A DNA stretch of 64,000 nucleotides from Synechococcus sp. MU1617 (GTDB taxonomy: Bacteria; Cyanobacteriota; Cyanobacteriia; PCC-6307; Cyanobiaceae), in the NCBI RefSeq assembly GCF_020514235.1, contig NZ_VTLB01000005.1, positions 105,744-169,743 of the forward strand, read 5' to 3'. The translations under genes and the position numbers were made by a program. Of this stretch, positions 10,033 to 18,636 are shown in pieces; the first letter of the stretch is position 1, and each line of letters opens with the position of its first letter. The notes under the pieces are model-generated. The model ran no database searches. It saw nothing but the letters and a program-made list of their open reading frames with translations, and was not told the origin of the DNA.

Positions 10033-10416
10033 CTAGTTCAAAGCGAACCGGTGGGAGTTCAGCCAGCTGCGCCAGGGCTGCATCAGCCGCTCTGCTTCGC
10101 TCCGTGCATCAGATTCAAGGTGGAGCATGCGCCGGGGCCGCCCGCGACTCGGGCAGCGTTGGGTGTAACTGCTGATCGAGCCCTGTTGCTCAAGGAACTC
10201 CAGGGCCTGTTGCAGGACGGTTTCAGAAAGCCGCAGTTGTGGCTCCTCCCGGATCAGTTTCTGCAGGAGTGCGGATGGGTAGTTGTCGTCTTTGAGCAAG
10301 CACTCGAGGATCCAGCAGACAGCCAGTTCCAGGTCGAGGAATTGCGGCGGCGGCTGATGGAAGTACTGCTCGATGTCTGCCAGACAGGTGCGCGAAGGCT
10401 TTCTGCGAGAGAACAC
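10033..10416 (-). CDS. Small winged-helix-like protein, function unknown
   Basis: The 127-residue product is soluble, and its middle reads like a winged helix: a helix with DLELAVCWILECLLKDD, then YPSALLQKLIREEP, LRLSETVLQQALEFLEQQG and a basic strand turn RCPSRGRPRRMLHL. That pattern (helix, recognition helix, basic wing) recalls PadR-type regulators in cyanobacteria. No ligand-binding domain is visible. It lies 50 bases upstream of the putative CCB gene on the same strand and is divergent from RNase D by 115 bases, a natural place for an autoregulated promoter. Confidence 0.6.
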   Translation of the reverse strand: MFSRRKPSRTCLADIEQYFHQPPPQFLDLELAVCWILECLLKDDNYPSALLQKLIREEPQLRLSETVLQQALEFLEQQGSISSYTQRCPSRGRPRRMLHLESDARSEAERLMQPWRSWLNSHRFALN

Positions 10417-10531
10417 AGGGGCGGGACAACTTCTCTAATCAAAAACGATCTAATTTCGAGATTCAAGAGGAGAGTCTTGAGACTTGCTGTGGAGGCGGTT
10501 GGCCACACTGGCCCCATCCCTTCCTGAAGTC

Positions 10532-11176
10532 ATGGCTGAGAAGTCGTCATCCCCAGCGGAATTCGCCGTCTTTGATCGCGATCTCGATGCAGCTTGGACG
10601 GAGCGCTACCTGCAGTCCCCGCGGCTTGCCGTTGACACCGAAGCGATGGGGCTGATCCATGGCCGTGATCGGCTTTGCCTGGTTCAGATCGCCGACGCCG
10701 AGGACCGTGTGGTCTGCGTCCGCATTGGCCTGGGCCAGACCGAGGCACCCAACCTCAAGCGTCTGTTTGAGGCGTCCACGGTTGAGAAGGTGTTTCACTT
10801 CGCCCGTTTCGATGTGGCCGCGCTGGCCGCTGGTTTGGGAATTGCAGTGAATCCAGTGTTCTGCACCAAGGTCGGCAGTCGGCTCGGCCGCACATACACC
10901 CCCCGCCATGGCCTTAAGGATCTGGTCATGGAATTGGTCGGTGTTGAGCTGGACAAGGGCGCCCAGAGCAGTGACTGGGGCAGGGTTGACGAACTCACGG
11001 ATGTCCAGCTGGCCTATGCCGCCAACGACGTCCGCTACCTGCTGCCAGCCCGAGAGCGCTTGGAGCATATGTTGCGGCGGGAAGGACGTTGGGATCTGGC
11101 GCAGCGCTGCTTTCAATGCGTTCCGGTGGTTGCCGAGTTGGATCGGCTGCGTTTTCACCAGATCTTTGAGCACTGA
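10532..11176 (+). CDS. Ribonuclease D-like 3'-5' exonuclease
   Basis: The 214-residue protein is a single DEDDy exonuclease domain: Exo I LAVDTEAMGL, Exo II HFARFDVAAL and Exo III AYAANDVRYLLPARE with the Tyr of the DEDDy class. It would trim the 3' ends of structured RNAs such as tRNA precursors. It lacks the C-terminal HRDC domain of the E. coli enzyme, as is common in cyanobacteria. The ATG at 10532 (MAEKSS) is chosen; the frame open to 10484 adds residues with no resemblance. Confidence 0.88.
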   Translation: MAEKSSSPAEFAVFDRDLDAAWTERYLQSPRLAVDTEAMGLIHGRDRLCLVQIADAEDRVVCVRIGLGQTEAPNLKRLFEASTVEKVFHFARFDVAALAAGLGIAVNPVFCTKVGSRLGRTYTPRHGLKDLVMELVGVELDKGAQSSDWGRVDELTDVQLAYAANDVRYLLPARERLEHMLRREGRWDLAQRCFQCVPVVAELDRLRFHQIFEH

Positions 11177-11185
11177 GCCTGGAGC

Positions 11186-11443
11186 TCAGTCTTCCAGCAT
11201 GAAGTTGCCGTCGCCTTCGCTGTTCTCGAGCAATGCGTCCAGCTGACGGGCGTGGACACCGTTGTCCTTGTCGAGGGCGGCCAGCATGGATTCAGCCATC
11301 GCTCGCCGTCCTTCAACATCGCGGTGACCTTCACGGGCCGCGGCCTGTTCCACCTGGCGTCGGGCACTGGCAAGACTGATGCTCAGTCGACTGGCCAACT
11401 GGGCACAAAGTTTGACGAGGGTGGGGTCCTGAATCGCGGCCAT
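11186..11443 (-). CDS. Small conserved-looking protein of unknown function
   Basis: An 85-residue soluble, mostly helical product with many Ala, Arg and Glu residues (LASRLSISLASARRQVEQAAAREG) and an acidic C-terminus ending NSEGDGNFMLED. No domain is recognised. The ATG at 11443 is preferred over a TTG nine bases upstream. It follows the lipid-A-synthase-related gene on the same strand by 19 bases and converges on the RNase D gene, whose stop lies 9 bases away. Confidence 0.65.
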   Translation of the reverse strand: MAAIQDPTLVKLCAQLASRLSISLASARRQVEQAAAREGHRDVEGRRAMAESMLAALDKDNGVHARQLDALLENSEGDGNFMLED

Positions 11444-11462
11444 CGCAACCAACCGGGGACCT

Positions 11463-12773
11463 TCAGTATCCGTTGAAGCGATCCAGGATCAGTCGTGCCA
11501 GCTGATCGCTTCCCCCTGCTGGCCCCATCCGCTGCGTACCGATCCTTCCCAGGTGGGAGCGGAGTGCCGCGTCAGCCAGGAGGACTTCGAGCCGTTTGGT
11601 GAGCTCGGATTCGTCAGAGCAAGGACGAACCGCTCCCCCCAGCAGGCGGCTCTGACGGCGGGCGAAGCCCGGCTTGAACTGCGGCCCTGGTCCCGGCAGG
11701 GACAGAGCCGGAATGCCCAGGCCCACAAGTTGTTCCGTCGCCGTTCCGGCGGTGGCGATGCCGGCTTCGGCCCAGCCGGCCCATCGGTCAAAGCAACCTC
11801 GCCCGATCAGCACCAAGCAGGCTCCTTTCACCCAGCAGGCTTCGGCACCCAGTTGATCCGAAGGCGGAAGGCTGCGTCGAAAACCCAGTTGTTCAAGACT
11901 GTCGCTCAGGGCCTCTGCATCGGGTTGGGCGCCCACGGCCATGAGCAGTGCCATCGGTACACGTCCGGGCAGCGCCATAGCGCTGCGCACCAACCGCCGC
12001 AGGTTGCGCTGGGCCTCCGGCATGCGACTTCCGCAGAGCAAGAGCACGCGGCGGCAGCGTTCCAGGGCCGATGGCAGCGGTTGGATTTGAAGGCCATCCA
12101 TCATCGGATTGCCCGGCGCCAGAGCGTCCACGCCCTTGCGTTGCAAGCCACGGGCCGTGAGCCGATCACGCATGGCCACCAGTTGACAGCGGCGCGAGCG
12201 CATCAAGCGCCATTCCCAGGGATCCCACTCACTGCCTTTGAGCCGGTGGTAACAGTCGCTTTTGGCCCGTCCGGGACCGCTGAGCCACGTGTAGTCGCTT
12301 TTGGGAGTGCCGATGAAGCCGAAGGGAGCGCCACTGCTCCAGGCCATCAGCAGTGGCAGCAAATCGCCGACGGCAACGATGGATTGGCGCTCATGCCCCA
12401 GGCGGCGCACCAACCGCCATTGGCTCCAGCTCAGGCTGGGGAGCCCAGCCCTGACGTCTGCCAGCAGACCTTTCAGGCTTTGGTTGCTGAAGCCACCGCT
12501 GGGCAGGGCCGCTTTCGGCCCCAAGCGTGTCAACCATCCCTGCTGAACTGCTGCATCAAACACCCGGCCGGCGCCCACCAGAGGAAGCACGGTCAGGGGG
12601 CATCGCGGTGCGCGCCGATGGACGGCCTGGATGATCCGCAGGGTGATCAGATCTTCCCCATGGCCGTTGCAGAGAAACAGCAGGGAGCAAGGGGCATGGC
12701 TGATACGATCCCCTGATGGGGACGGCTGTTCCCGGGCGGCGGCATGGCCAAGTGGTAAGGCAGAGGATTGCAA
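11463..12773 (-). CDS. Lipid-A-disaccharide synthase-related protein
   Basis: The product resembles the family of LpxB-related glycosyltransferase-like proteins found across cyanobacteria (TIGR03492 type), whose substrate is unknown. Marks are LLFLCNGHGEDLITLRI near the start, VGDLLPLLMAWSSG, FIGTPKSDYTW, APGNPMMDGL and the late ATEQLVGLGIPALSLPGPGPQ. The only usual start codon upstream of the conserved region is the ATG at 12773, which lies inside the oppositely oriented tRNA-Cys gene. True translation may begin at a CTG near 12680, so the first ~30 residues are doubtful. Confidence 0.75.
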   Translation of the reverse strand: MQSSALPLGHAAAREQPSPSGDRISHAPCSLLFLCNGHGEDLITLRIIQAVHRRAPRCPLTVLPLVGAGRVFDAAVQQGWLTRLGPKAALPSGGFSNQSLKGLLADVRAGLPSLSWSQWRLVRRLGHERQSIVAVGDLLPLLMAWSSGAPFGFIGTPKSDYTWLSGPGRAKSDCYHRLKGSEWDPWEWRLMRSRRCQLVAMRDRLTARGLQRKGVDALAPGNPMMDGLQIQPLPSALERCRRVLLLCGSRMPEAQRNLRRLVRSAMALPGRVPMALLMAVGAQPDAEALSDSLEQLGFRRSLPPSDQLGAEACWVKGACLVLIGRGCFDRWAGWAEAGIATAGTATEQLVGLGIPALSLPGPGPQFKPGFARRQSRLLGGAVRPCSDESELTKRLEVLLADAALRSHLGRIGTQRMGPAGGSDQLARLILDRFNGY

Positions 12774-12808
12774 ATCCTTTATCCCCAGTTCGAATCTGGG
12801 TGCCGCCT
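12738..12808 (+). tRNA. tRNA-Cys (GCA)
   Basis: A full cloverleaf can be read. The acceptor stem pairs GGCGGCA with TGCCGCC, the D-arm holds CAAGTGGTAAGGC, the anticodon stem GGATT/AATCC flanks loop TTGCAAA with anticodon GCA, and the T-arm is CCCAGTTCGAATCTGGG. Discriminator base is T and CCA is not encoded. The gene overlaps, in antisense, the only canonical start of the LpxB-related gene. Confidence 0.95.
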
Positions 12809-12819
12809 TTGAACCCTCA

Positions 12820-13293
12820 TCACAATTGAGCCTCCGCGCTCATGCCGGCAACGTTTCGTGAGTGACTCTCGCAGCTGATGGTGTTGGCATCAATCCAGCA
12901 GCGCCCTTGGGCGGTGCGGGTTGCAGGTAGGCCCGTGGGGAGTCCCCTGGCATCAAAGCGGACCCATGACGTGCTGAGCAGGGTCCCACTCCAGCGGCGT
13001 GAATCCAAGCGGCAGCCGGAGTTGTTGCAGCTGAGCGGACTGCCTTGGTCTCCATCAAGGCTGACGAAGCTCAACTGGTAGCTGCCGCCCGTTGCTTGAT
13101 CGTCTCCGATGAAACGAAGCCGCAGGCCACGGCTTCCGTTTGCGTTGATCTGCAGGCGTTCGCAGGCCAAAGGACGCCCCCCGACGGCGATGCGGCAACG
13201 GGCAGGCCTGTACTCCAGACGGCCAAAGGCCTGCGATGGATTGCCCGTCGCCGGAACGGCGAAGAGCAGTGACGCCATCCACAGGTGGATCAT
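12820..13293 (-). CDS. Exported cysteine-containing protein, function unknown
   Basis: The 157-residue product begins with a short signal peptide (MIHLWMASLLFAVPATG). The mature part has six cysteines (about positions 33, 44, 89, 94, 132 and 141), suggesting three disulfides in a periplasmic or secreted protein, with beta-rich stretches such as SYQLSFVSLDGD. No family is recognised. The ATG at 13293 overlaps the stop of the upstream 52-residue gene by one base (TAATG), so translation is probably coupled. A longer open frame to 13983 lies across that gene and the aldo/keto reductase and is rejected. Confidence 0.65.
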   Translation of the reverse strand: MIHLWMASLLFAVPATGNPSQAFGRLEYRPARCRIAVGGRPLACERLQINANGSRGLRLRFIGDDQATGGSYQLSFVSLDGDQGSPLSCNNSGCRLDSRRWSGTLLSTSWVRFDARGLPTGLPATRTAQGRCWIDANTISCESHSRNVAGMSAEAQL

Positions 13294-13451
13294 TAGTAAT
13301 CGCTGTCGGCGACGCACATGCCCAGGCAGCGAATGCCGTTGCTGGCGGTTCTGCGGCAGTGGTTGCAGAGGATGCGTTCTTCGTCTGCGGTCGATCCCTC
13401 CACGGCCTGATCGGTCGATCTCGCAGGGTCCTGTGTGGGGGATGCGGTCAT
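13293..13451 (-). CDS. 52-residue Cys-rich small protein
   Basis: The C-terminal half has four cysteines spaced as a small metal-binding knuckle: LCNHC, then about nine residues, then RCLGMC, followed by ADSDY. The N-terminus is polar and likely disordered. The ATG at 13451 is preferred to upstream in-frame starts because those overlap the divergent aldo/keto reductase. Its stop overlaps the start of the exported protein downstream. Function unknown; a zinc- or iron-sulfur-binding accessory protein is a guess. Confidence 0.6.
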   Translation of the reverse strand: MTASPTQDPARSTDQAVEGSTADEERILCNHCRRTASNGIRCLGMCVADSDY

Positions 13452-13479
13452 CACGCAGCGGGATGGGTCGACGGCGATC

Positions 13480-14466
13480 ATGGCTGGAAGCAGCATCGCT
13501 CCGTTGAACGGCATCGGTTTCGGCACCTGGGCCTGGGGCAACAAGACGGTTTGGGGATATGACCCCCAGCGGGACGACGCTCGACTTCGCGCCACGTTTC
13601 GACAGGCCCTCAGCTCTGGGCTCAACTTGATCGACACCGCGGATTCCTATGGAACGGGGAGCCTGAGTGGACGCAGCGAAGCGCTGCTGGGCGACTTCAT
13701 GGCCGAGTTGCCAGCCCTGCGCCGATCCCAGTTGACGGTGGCCACGAAGTTGGCCCCATTCCCCTGGCGCTGGGGGCGTCGGGGCTTTGATGCTGCCTTC
13801 GAGGCCAGTCGAACGCGGCTCAAGGGGCAGCTGCGGCGCGTGCAATTGCACTGGAGTACGGCGCGTTACGCGCCCTGGCAGGAGACAGGCCTTCTCGATG
13901 GTTTGGCTGAGCTTGTCCTGGCTGGCCGTGTGGACGAGTTGGGGCTGTCCAACCTTGGCCCTCAACGCCTGGTGTTGATCCATCGCCGTTTGTTGGAACG
14001 CGGCGTTTCCCTGTGCAGCATTCAGGTGCAGTGTTCACTCTTGGCGCCTGCGGATGATCAGCTGCGCGAGTTAATCGCTGTCAGCAGGGATCTTGATGTG
14101 GAGGTGTTGGCCTACAGCCCTCTGGCTTTCGGCGTGCTGGGTTGTGCGCCCGGGGCTGAGGAGAGACGTCCTTCTACCTGGTTGAGAGGCCGTTTGTTCC
14201 GGCGCCTGCTTCCGGCCAGTCTTGAGTTGCGCAGTGAGATCCAGGCCATCGCGATCGAACACGGGACATCGATGGTTCAAGTTGCTTTGAACTGGTGCAG
14301 AGCTCTTGGCACAACGCCGATCCCGGGACTGCGAACTCCAGAGCAGGCCAGGGATGTCGCCGCTGCACTGCAATGGTCGATGTCACCTGAGGAGCGTCAG
14401 CGGTTGGATGCGGCCCGGATCCGTTGCAGCGAGCGGATGCCCGCCAATCCCTTTCAGAGTCGCTGA
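13480..14466 (+). CDS. Aldo/keto reductase
   Basis: The 328-residue enzyme is an NADP(H)-dependent aldo/keto reductase. The TIM-barrel marks are present: GFGTWAWGN near the start, NLIDTADSYGTG with the catalytic Asp and Tyr, VATKLAPFPW with the Lys, RRVQLHWSTARY with the His position, LGLSNLGPQRL, and a late PIPGLRTPEQARD cofactor segment. Substrate cannot be told. Start is the ATG at 13480 (MAGSSIAPL); a GTG- or ATG-led extension to 13435 overlaps the divergent small Cys-rich gene. Confidence 0.9.
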   Translation: MAGSSIAPLNGIGFGTWAWGNKTVWGYDPQRDDARLRATFRQALSSGLNLIDTADSYGTGSLSGRSEALLGDFMAELPALRRSQLTVATKLAPFPWRWGRRGFDAAFEASRTRLKGQLRRVQLHWSTARYAPWQETGLLDGLAELVLAGRVDELGLSNLGPQRLVLIHRRLLERGVSLCSIQVQCSLLAPADDQLRELIAVSRDLDVEVLAYSPLAFGVLGCAPGAEERRPSTWLRGRLFRRLLPASLELRSEIQAIAIEHGTSMVQVALNWCRALGTTPIPGLRTPEQARDVAAALQWSMSPEERQRLDAARIRCSERMPANPFQSR

Positions 14467-14475
14467 GTGTTGTGC

Positions 14476-15108
14476 TCAGGCCTCCGAGGCGGATTCAGGG
14501 GCTGGGCTCACCACCACCGGGAGGCTGTCCCCGTCATTGCGAATCGGGATGACCTTGTCCTGTGAGGGTTCCAAGCGAGTGGGGGCAGGGGGAGTGTCCT
14601 GTTGCTTGGCGCAGGCGGCGAGAGCTTCCTGCAGCAAGGAATCAAAGGTTGCTCCGGGCAGTCGATGCCGGGCGACCTCCAGAAAGGTGCGCGGAAGCGA
14701 TTCGCCTGCAGCGCTCCTCAGAGCAGGGTTGTTCTGCCGATGCTCCTGTTCGTCCTGAATGGCTCGGATGAACCGGCGTGTGACGTCACGTTTGGTGGAC
14801 GCCTTGATCAGGGTGTCGCGCTCCTGAGGACCATGACTGAGCTCCTGCTCCATGTCTTGAATCCGCCGTTCGAGGCTTTCCAAAACCTCCTGGGCTTCCT
14901 TGCAGATGTGAGCCAGCTGCCCATCCGACAGGTGGGGCATGTCGGCCACGAAGACCTTGCCGTGATCACGGAGCGTGAGAAATGTTGGTCGTGCGCCCTG
15001 CCTGTAGCCCTGCTGCCTGTCCTGTCCTGAAGGCAAAGGACGCCGAGGTGGAACAGGACCTGCAGAGGATCGACGGCGCGTAATGCGCTGGGGCTTATCA
15101 AAAGGCAT
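14476..15108 (-). CDS. Conserved-looking soluble protein of unknown function
   Basis: The 210-residue product has a basic, proline-rich leader, a short compact stretch (TFLTLRDHGKVFVADMPHLSDGQLAHI), a coiled coil of about 40 residues (KEAQEVLESLERRIQDMEQEL), a helical part and an acidic tail. No catalytic motif is seen. The ATG at 15108 (MPFDKPQ) is chosen because the extension to 15240 would overlap purM. It converges on the aldo/keto reductase with a 9-base gap. Confidence 0.65.
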   Translation of the reverse strand: MPFDKPQRITRRRSSAGPVPPRRPLPSGQDRQQGYRQGARPTFLTLRDHGKVFVADMPHLSDGQLAHICKEAQEVLESLERRIQDMEQELSHGPQERDTLIKASTKRDVTRRFIRAIQDEQEHRQNNPALRSAAGESLPRTFLEVARHRLPGATFDSLLQEALAACAKQQDTPPAPTRLEPSQDKVIPIRNDGDSLPVVVSPAPESASEA

Positions 15109-15226
15109 TGAAAAAAGATGTATTGACGCCGCTATCGGAAAAAGTTCCGATGTGCATGGTTTCAGCTTATTCGATCCCTTCTGGGCCGGTGGTCCGCTGC
15201 AGTAAACCCGTCTGAAACTGACGCAA

Positions 15227-16264
15227 TCAGGCGGGCACACCTTCGAGAACTGCGGTGCTGCCTGGGGTGTTGGAGGTCACGTTGCCAATCACCCAGGCCT
15301 GATGGTTCTTGCTTCGGCAGTGCTCGATCACAGCGGCTTCGCTCCCCGCCGGTACCACCAGGCAGAAGCCGATGCCGAGGTTGAACGTGTGCCAAAGGTC
15401 CCGTTCGGGAATGTCTCCGGCCTCCTGCAGCCAACGGAAGAGGGTTGGCCTCGTCCAGCTAGAGGCATCGACGCGCGCAGAGCAGCCCTCTGGCAGGCAG
15501 CGCGGAAGGTTTTCCGGTAGCCCTCCGCCGGTGATGTGGGCCATGCCATGGAGCTCGCATCCGCTCTGCAGCAGGTGCTGCACCAGGTCGGCATACAGGG
15601 TTGTTGGCGCCAGCAAGTCGCCGATCAGGGGGCGCTGGTCGGTGCCATACAGAGTGTTCGCATTTGCGTTGGCCTGTTCCAGCACCTTGCGCACCAAGCT
15701 GAAGCCGTTGCTGTGTACGCCGCTGCTGGCCACACCGATCACGCTGTCGCCAGGTTGGATGCGTTGGCCGTCAATGAGATTGTCTTCTTCGACGACGGCC
15801 ACGCAAAAACCGGCGAGGTCGTAGCGCCCCTGGGGGTAGAACCCTGGCATCTCGGCCGTTTCGCCGCCGAGCAGGGCACAGCCGCTTTGCCTGCAGCCAT
15901 CGGCGATGCCTTCAACAACCTCGGCCATTGCCGATGGCGCTAAGGCGCCGGTGGCCATGTAATCCAGAAAAAAGAGCGGCGCTGCTCCCGACGTGATCAC
16001 GTCGTTGACGCACATCGCCACCAGGTCGATGCCCACGCCGTGATGGCTGCCATGCTCCTGGGCCAGCTCCAGTTTGGTCCCGACGCCATCGGTGCCCGAC
16101 ACCAGCAAGGGCTTGCGCAATCCGGCTGGAAGACGCATCAGTCCGCCAAAACCGCCAAGGCCACCGATGACCTCTGGACGGTGGGTGGCTTCCACAGACG
16201 CCTTGATGCGCTGCACGAAAGCGCGCCCGGCTTCGACATCAACTCCAGCGCTCTTGTAATCCAT
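15227..16264 (-). CDS. purM: Phosphoribosylformylglycinamidine cyclo-ligase
   Basis: AIR synthetase, the fifth step of purine synthesis, closing the imidazole ring of formylglycinamidine ribotide with ATP. The 345-residue product shows [13 protein letters not shown] at the start, [70 protein letters not shown] and a late TFNLGIGF. Length is normal. ATG 16264 matches the family N-terminus; a second upstream ATG adds only six residues. Confidence 0.96.
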   Translation of the reverse strand: MDYKSAGVDVEAGRAFVQRIKASVEATHRPEVIGGLGGFGGLMRLPAGLRKPLLVSGTDGVGTKLELAQEHGSHHGVGIDLVAMCVNDVITSGAAPLFFLDYMATGALAPSAMAEVVEGIADGCRQSGCALLGGETAEMPGFYPQGRYDLAGFCVAVVEEDNLIDGQRIQPGDSVIGVASSGVHSNGFSLVRKVLEQANANANTLYGTDQRPLIGDLLAPTTLYADLVQHLLQSGCELHGMAHITGGGLPENLPRCLPEGCSARVDASSWTRPTLFRWLQEAGDIPERDLWHTFNLGIGFCLVVPAGSEAAVIEHCRSKNHQAWVIGNVTSNTPGSTAVLEGVPA

Positions 16265-16582
16265 GGAACGAATCCGATGCACTGATCCTGCAATGCCGCG
16301 GATCTTGTGCTGCTTGGCTTGTCGTCACAGCATCTGATTGGCTGTGCTTATCCGCTGATTGCTAGTGGCTTATGTGCGGGGACTTGCGTTCTTGTGTTGA
16401 TCTGCCAGTCGGTACGCGGATTGCGGGTGGCGGCGGGCTTGGGTGGCTGTGCCGGTCAGGTCAATGGAGCCCAGTTTTCTTTCAAGAGCAGTTTTTTTAA
16501 GTTCGTCAGCAACTTTTGAGGAAGGCACGCCTCGTCTTTGGAGTTGCGAGTTCTGCTCCATTTCTCGGTTACGCCGCTCTGC
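16265..16582. promoter_or_regulatory. Divergent intergenic region between purM and rlpA
   Basis: About 318 bases separate the starts of purM and the RlpA-like gene. No coding frame with a credible start, no tRNA and no obvious hairpin with a T-run was found. A T-rich stretch (gcagtttttttaag) sits at about 16490. It presumably holds both promoters and leaders; nothing more specific can be read. Confidence 0.35.
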
Positions 16583-17122
16583 ATGCGAGTCCTTTTGACG
16601 ATGGCCACGCTCTCCGGAGCGATTACAGGGAGTGCGGCACTCCTGCCGGTGGTGGCCAGCGATTTCCTCTCGGTCAACGGAACAGAGTCCATTGACTTCC
16701 TTGATCTGGTCGCTGAGCCACAGGCTTCCGAGCTCCAGGCAACGCTCTCCCCTGCTGAGGTCAGACCGGTCGTTGCGCCTCCAGCTGCTGAACTTCCCAA
16801 GCCGAAGTTGAAGGTCGTACCTGAAGTCGTGAAGGTCATCACCGGCGAGGCCAGTTGGTACGGCCCCGGTTTTTACGGCAACCGCACCGCCAATGGTGAG
16901 GTCTACAAGCCCGGCACGATGACGGCGGCTCACCGCACGCTTCCTTTTGGAACCAAAGTGCGCGTGACCAACCTCTGGAATGGGCGCACGGCCGTGATTC
17001 GCATCAACGACCGCGGACCTTTTATTGATCACCGGGTGATCGACCTTGGCCATGGCGCTGCCTCTGATCTGGGTTTGACTGCCTCTGGAATCGCCCAGGT
17101 CAAGCTTGAGGTGCTGCGCTGA
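16583..17122 (+). CDS. rlpA: RlpA-like double-psi beta-barrel protein
   Basis: The 179-residue exported protein has a hydrophobic leader (RVLLTMATLSGAITGSAALLP), a proline-rich linker to about residue 90 and a C-terminal RlpA/DPBB domain with the family signatures GEASWYGPGFYGNRTANGE, MTAAHRTLPFGTKVRVTN, INDRGPF and DLGHGAASDLGL. Such proteins act as lytic transglycosylases on denuded peptidoglycan at division sites; there is no SPOR domain and no clear lipobox. Start is the ATG at 16583. The stop overlaps a possible CTG start of the downstream panC-cmk gene. Confidence 0.85.
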   Translation: MRVLLTMATLSGAITGSAALLPVVASDFLSVNGTESIDFLDLVAEPQASELQATLSPAEVRPVVAPPAAELPKPKLKVVPEVVKVITGEASWYGPGFYGNRTANGEVYKPGTMTAAHRTLPFGTKVRVTNLWNGRTAVIRINDRGPFIDHRVIDLGHGAASDLGLTASGIAQVKLEVLR

Positions 17123-18636
17123 GCTGCGTTGTTCTCTCCACCCAGGCCGAGCTGGAGAGCTTCCGGGTCAACCTCAGTGGACCCCTGCAATTCGTGCCCA
17201 CCATGGGGGGGTTGCATCAGGGCCACGGTGAACTGATTCGCCTTGCTGCGGCTCGGGGTCCTGTGCTGGTGAGTGTGTTCGTCAACCCACTCCAATTCGG
17301 GCCAGCTGAAGATTTTGATCGCTACCCGCGAACGCTCGACGCGGATCGGGGTTTAGCCGAACGCTCTGGTGCCCATGCCCTTTGGGCTCCGAGTGTCGAC
17401 GCCATCTATCCAAGTGGGCTCCAGTCAGCGGTGTCGCGCTCAGCACAGGCAGCCCTGCAGACCCATCTTTGTGGCGCCTCCCGTCCCGGTCACTTTGATG
17501 GTGTGGTCACGGTCGTGGCACGGCTGCTGCAGCTGGTGGAGCCGTCCTGCCTTTGGCTGGGTGAAAAGGATTGGCAACAGCTGGTGATCTTGCGCCGGCT
17601 GGTGGCCGATCTCGATGTGGACGTGGCAGTGCGGGCCGTTCCCACCGTTCGTGAACCCGATGGTTTGGCCTTGAGCTCCCGCAACCAGTACCTCTCCTGT
17701 GCTGATCGGGCTCGAGCCGCTGCTCTGCCGTCGGCGTTGCGTTGTGCCGATCCAAACGATCCCGAGACCTCAGTGCGCCAGCGCCTTGGTGAAGCAGGGC
17801 TTGAGGTGGAGTATGTAGAGAGGGTCGCCCCCTTCACCCTTCAGCCCTGTGGCTCTGAAACGGCCATCTCACTGTTGGCCGCGGCGGTGCGTTGCGGGAC
17901 GACCCGTTTGATCGATCACGTCTTCCTGATGACCCGCCAGCCACTTGTTGCCATTGATGGCCCTGCCGGTGCTGGCAAAAGCACCGTCACCCGGGCCTTT
18001 GCTGAGCAGATGGGGCTGGTCTACCTCGATACCGGCGCGATGTACCGGTCGGTGACCTGGTTGGTGCAACAGAACGGTGTGGACCCCCAGGATGCTGCGT
18101 CCATTGCACCGCTGTTGAACGACCTCGACCTTCAGCTGCGGTCGTTGCCCGGTGGCGGCCAGCAGGTGTTGGTGAATGGGCAGGACGTGAGTGAAGCGAT
18201 CCGCTCGCCGGATGTCACAGCCTCGGTTTCGGCTGTGGCCGCGCACCGCTGCGTCAGGCAAGCGCTGACCGCTCAACAGAAAGCGATGGGTGCCAAGGGT
18301 GGCTTGGTGGCGGAAGGTCGCGACATCGGCACCGCTGTTTTTCCGGATGCGGATCTGAAGGTGTTCCTCACGGCCACAGTGAGCGAGCGGGCCCGGCGCC
18401 GTGCTCTGGATCTGGAGCAGCGGGGCTTCCCGGTGCCTGAGCGATCTGAGCTCGAGGCACAGATCGCCGAACGGGATCACCTCGACAGCACGCGCGAGGA
18501 GGCCCCCCTGGTGCAGGCGGAGGATGCGGTGGAGCTCGTGACCGATGGAATGAGCATTGAGGCTGTGATCGATGCCTTGGTGGGGCAGTTCCGCTCTCGG
18601 GTTGCCGAAGAAGCCTGGCCTACGCCGGCGGGCTGA
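17119..18636 (+). CDS. panC-cmk: Bifunctional pantothenate synthetase / cytidylate kinase
   Basis: One frame encodes pantothenate synthetase followed by CMP kinase, a fusion typical of cyanobacteria. The PanC half has FVPTMGGLHQGHGELI, VFVNPLQFGP, GHFDGVVTVVARL and LSSRNQYL. The Cmk half starts near residue 275 with AIDGPAGAGKSTVTRAFA and has GLVYLDTGAMYR and GRDIGTAVFP. PanC joins pantoate and beta-alanine; Cmk phosphorylates CMP. No ATG, GTG or TTG lies before the conserved start; the in-frame CTG at 17119 overlaps the rlpA stop and would give 505 residues. The next usual codon is a GTG at 17194, which would cut conserved residues. Confidence 0.92.
   Translation: MSCVVLSTQAELESFRVNLSGPLQFVPTMGGLHQGHGELIRLAAARGPVLVSVFVNPLQFGPAEDFDRYPRTLDADRGLAERSGAHALWAPSVDAIYPSGLQSAVSRSAQAALQTHLCGASRPGHFDGVVTVVARLLQLVEPSCLWLGEKDWQQLVILRRLVADLDVDVAVRAVPTVREPDGLALSSRNQYLSCADRARAAALPSALRCADPNDPETSVRQRLGEAGLEVEYVERVAPFTLQPCGSETAISLLAAAVRCGTTRLIDHVFLMTRQPLVAIDGPAGAGKSTVTRAFAEQMGLVYLDTGAMYRSVTWLVQQNGVDPQDAASIAPLLNDLDLQLRSLPGGGQQVLVNGQDVSEAIRSPDVTASVSAVAAHRCVRQALTAQQKAMGAKGGLVAEGRDIGTAVFPDADLKVFLTATVSERARRRALDLEQRGFPVPERSELEAQIAERDHLDSTREEAPLVQAEDAVELVTDGMSIEAVIDALVGQFRSRVAEEAWPTPAG

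Noticed and set aside
11553..12716. Open frame of 387 codons antisense to the LpxB-related gene
   Set aside because: Shadow of the gene on the other strand; composition rich in Gln, His and Arg as expected from antisense frames.
13294..13983. Upstream extension of the exported Cys protein
   Set aside because: It would cover the small Cys-rich gene and the aldo/keto reductase; the signal peptide starts at 13293.
16370..17053. Long minus-strand frame over rlpA
   Set aside because: Antisense to a recognised RlpA domain; no start context or family.
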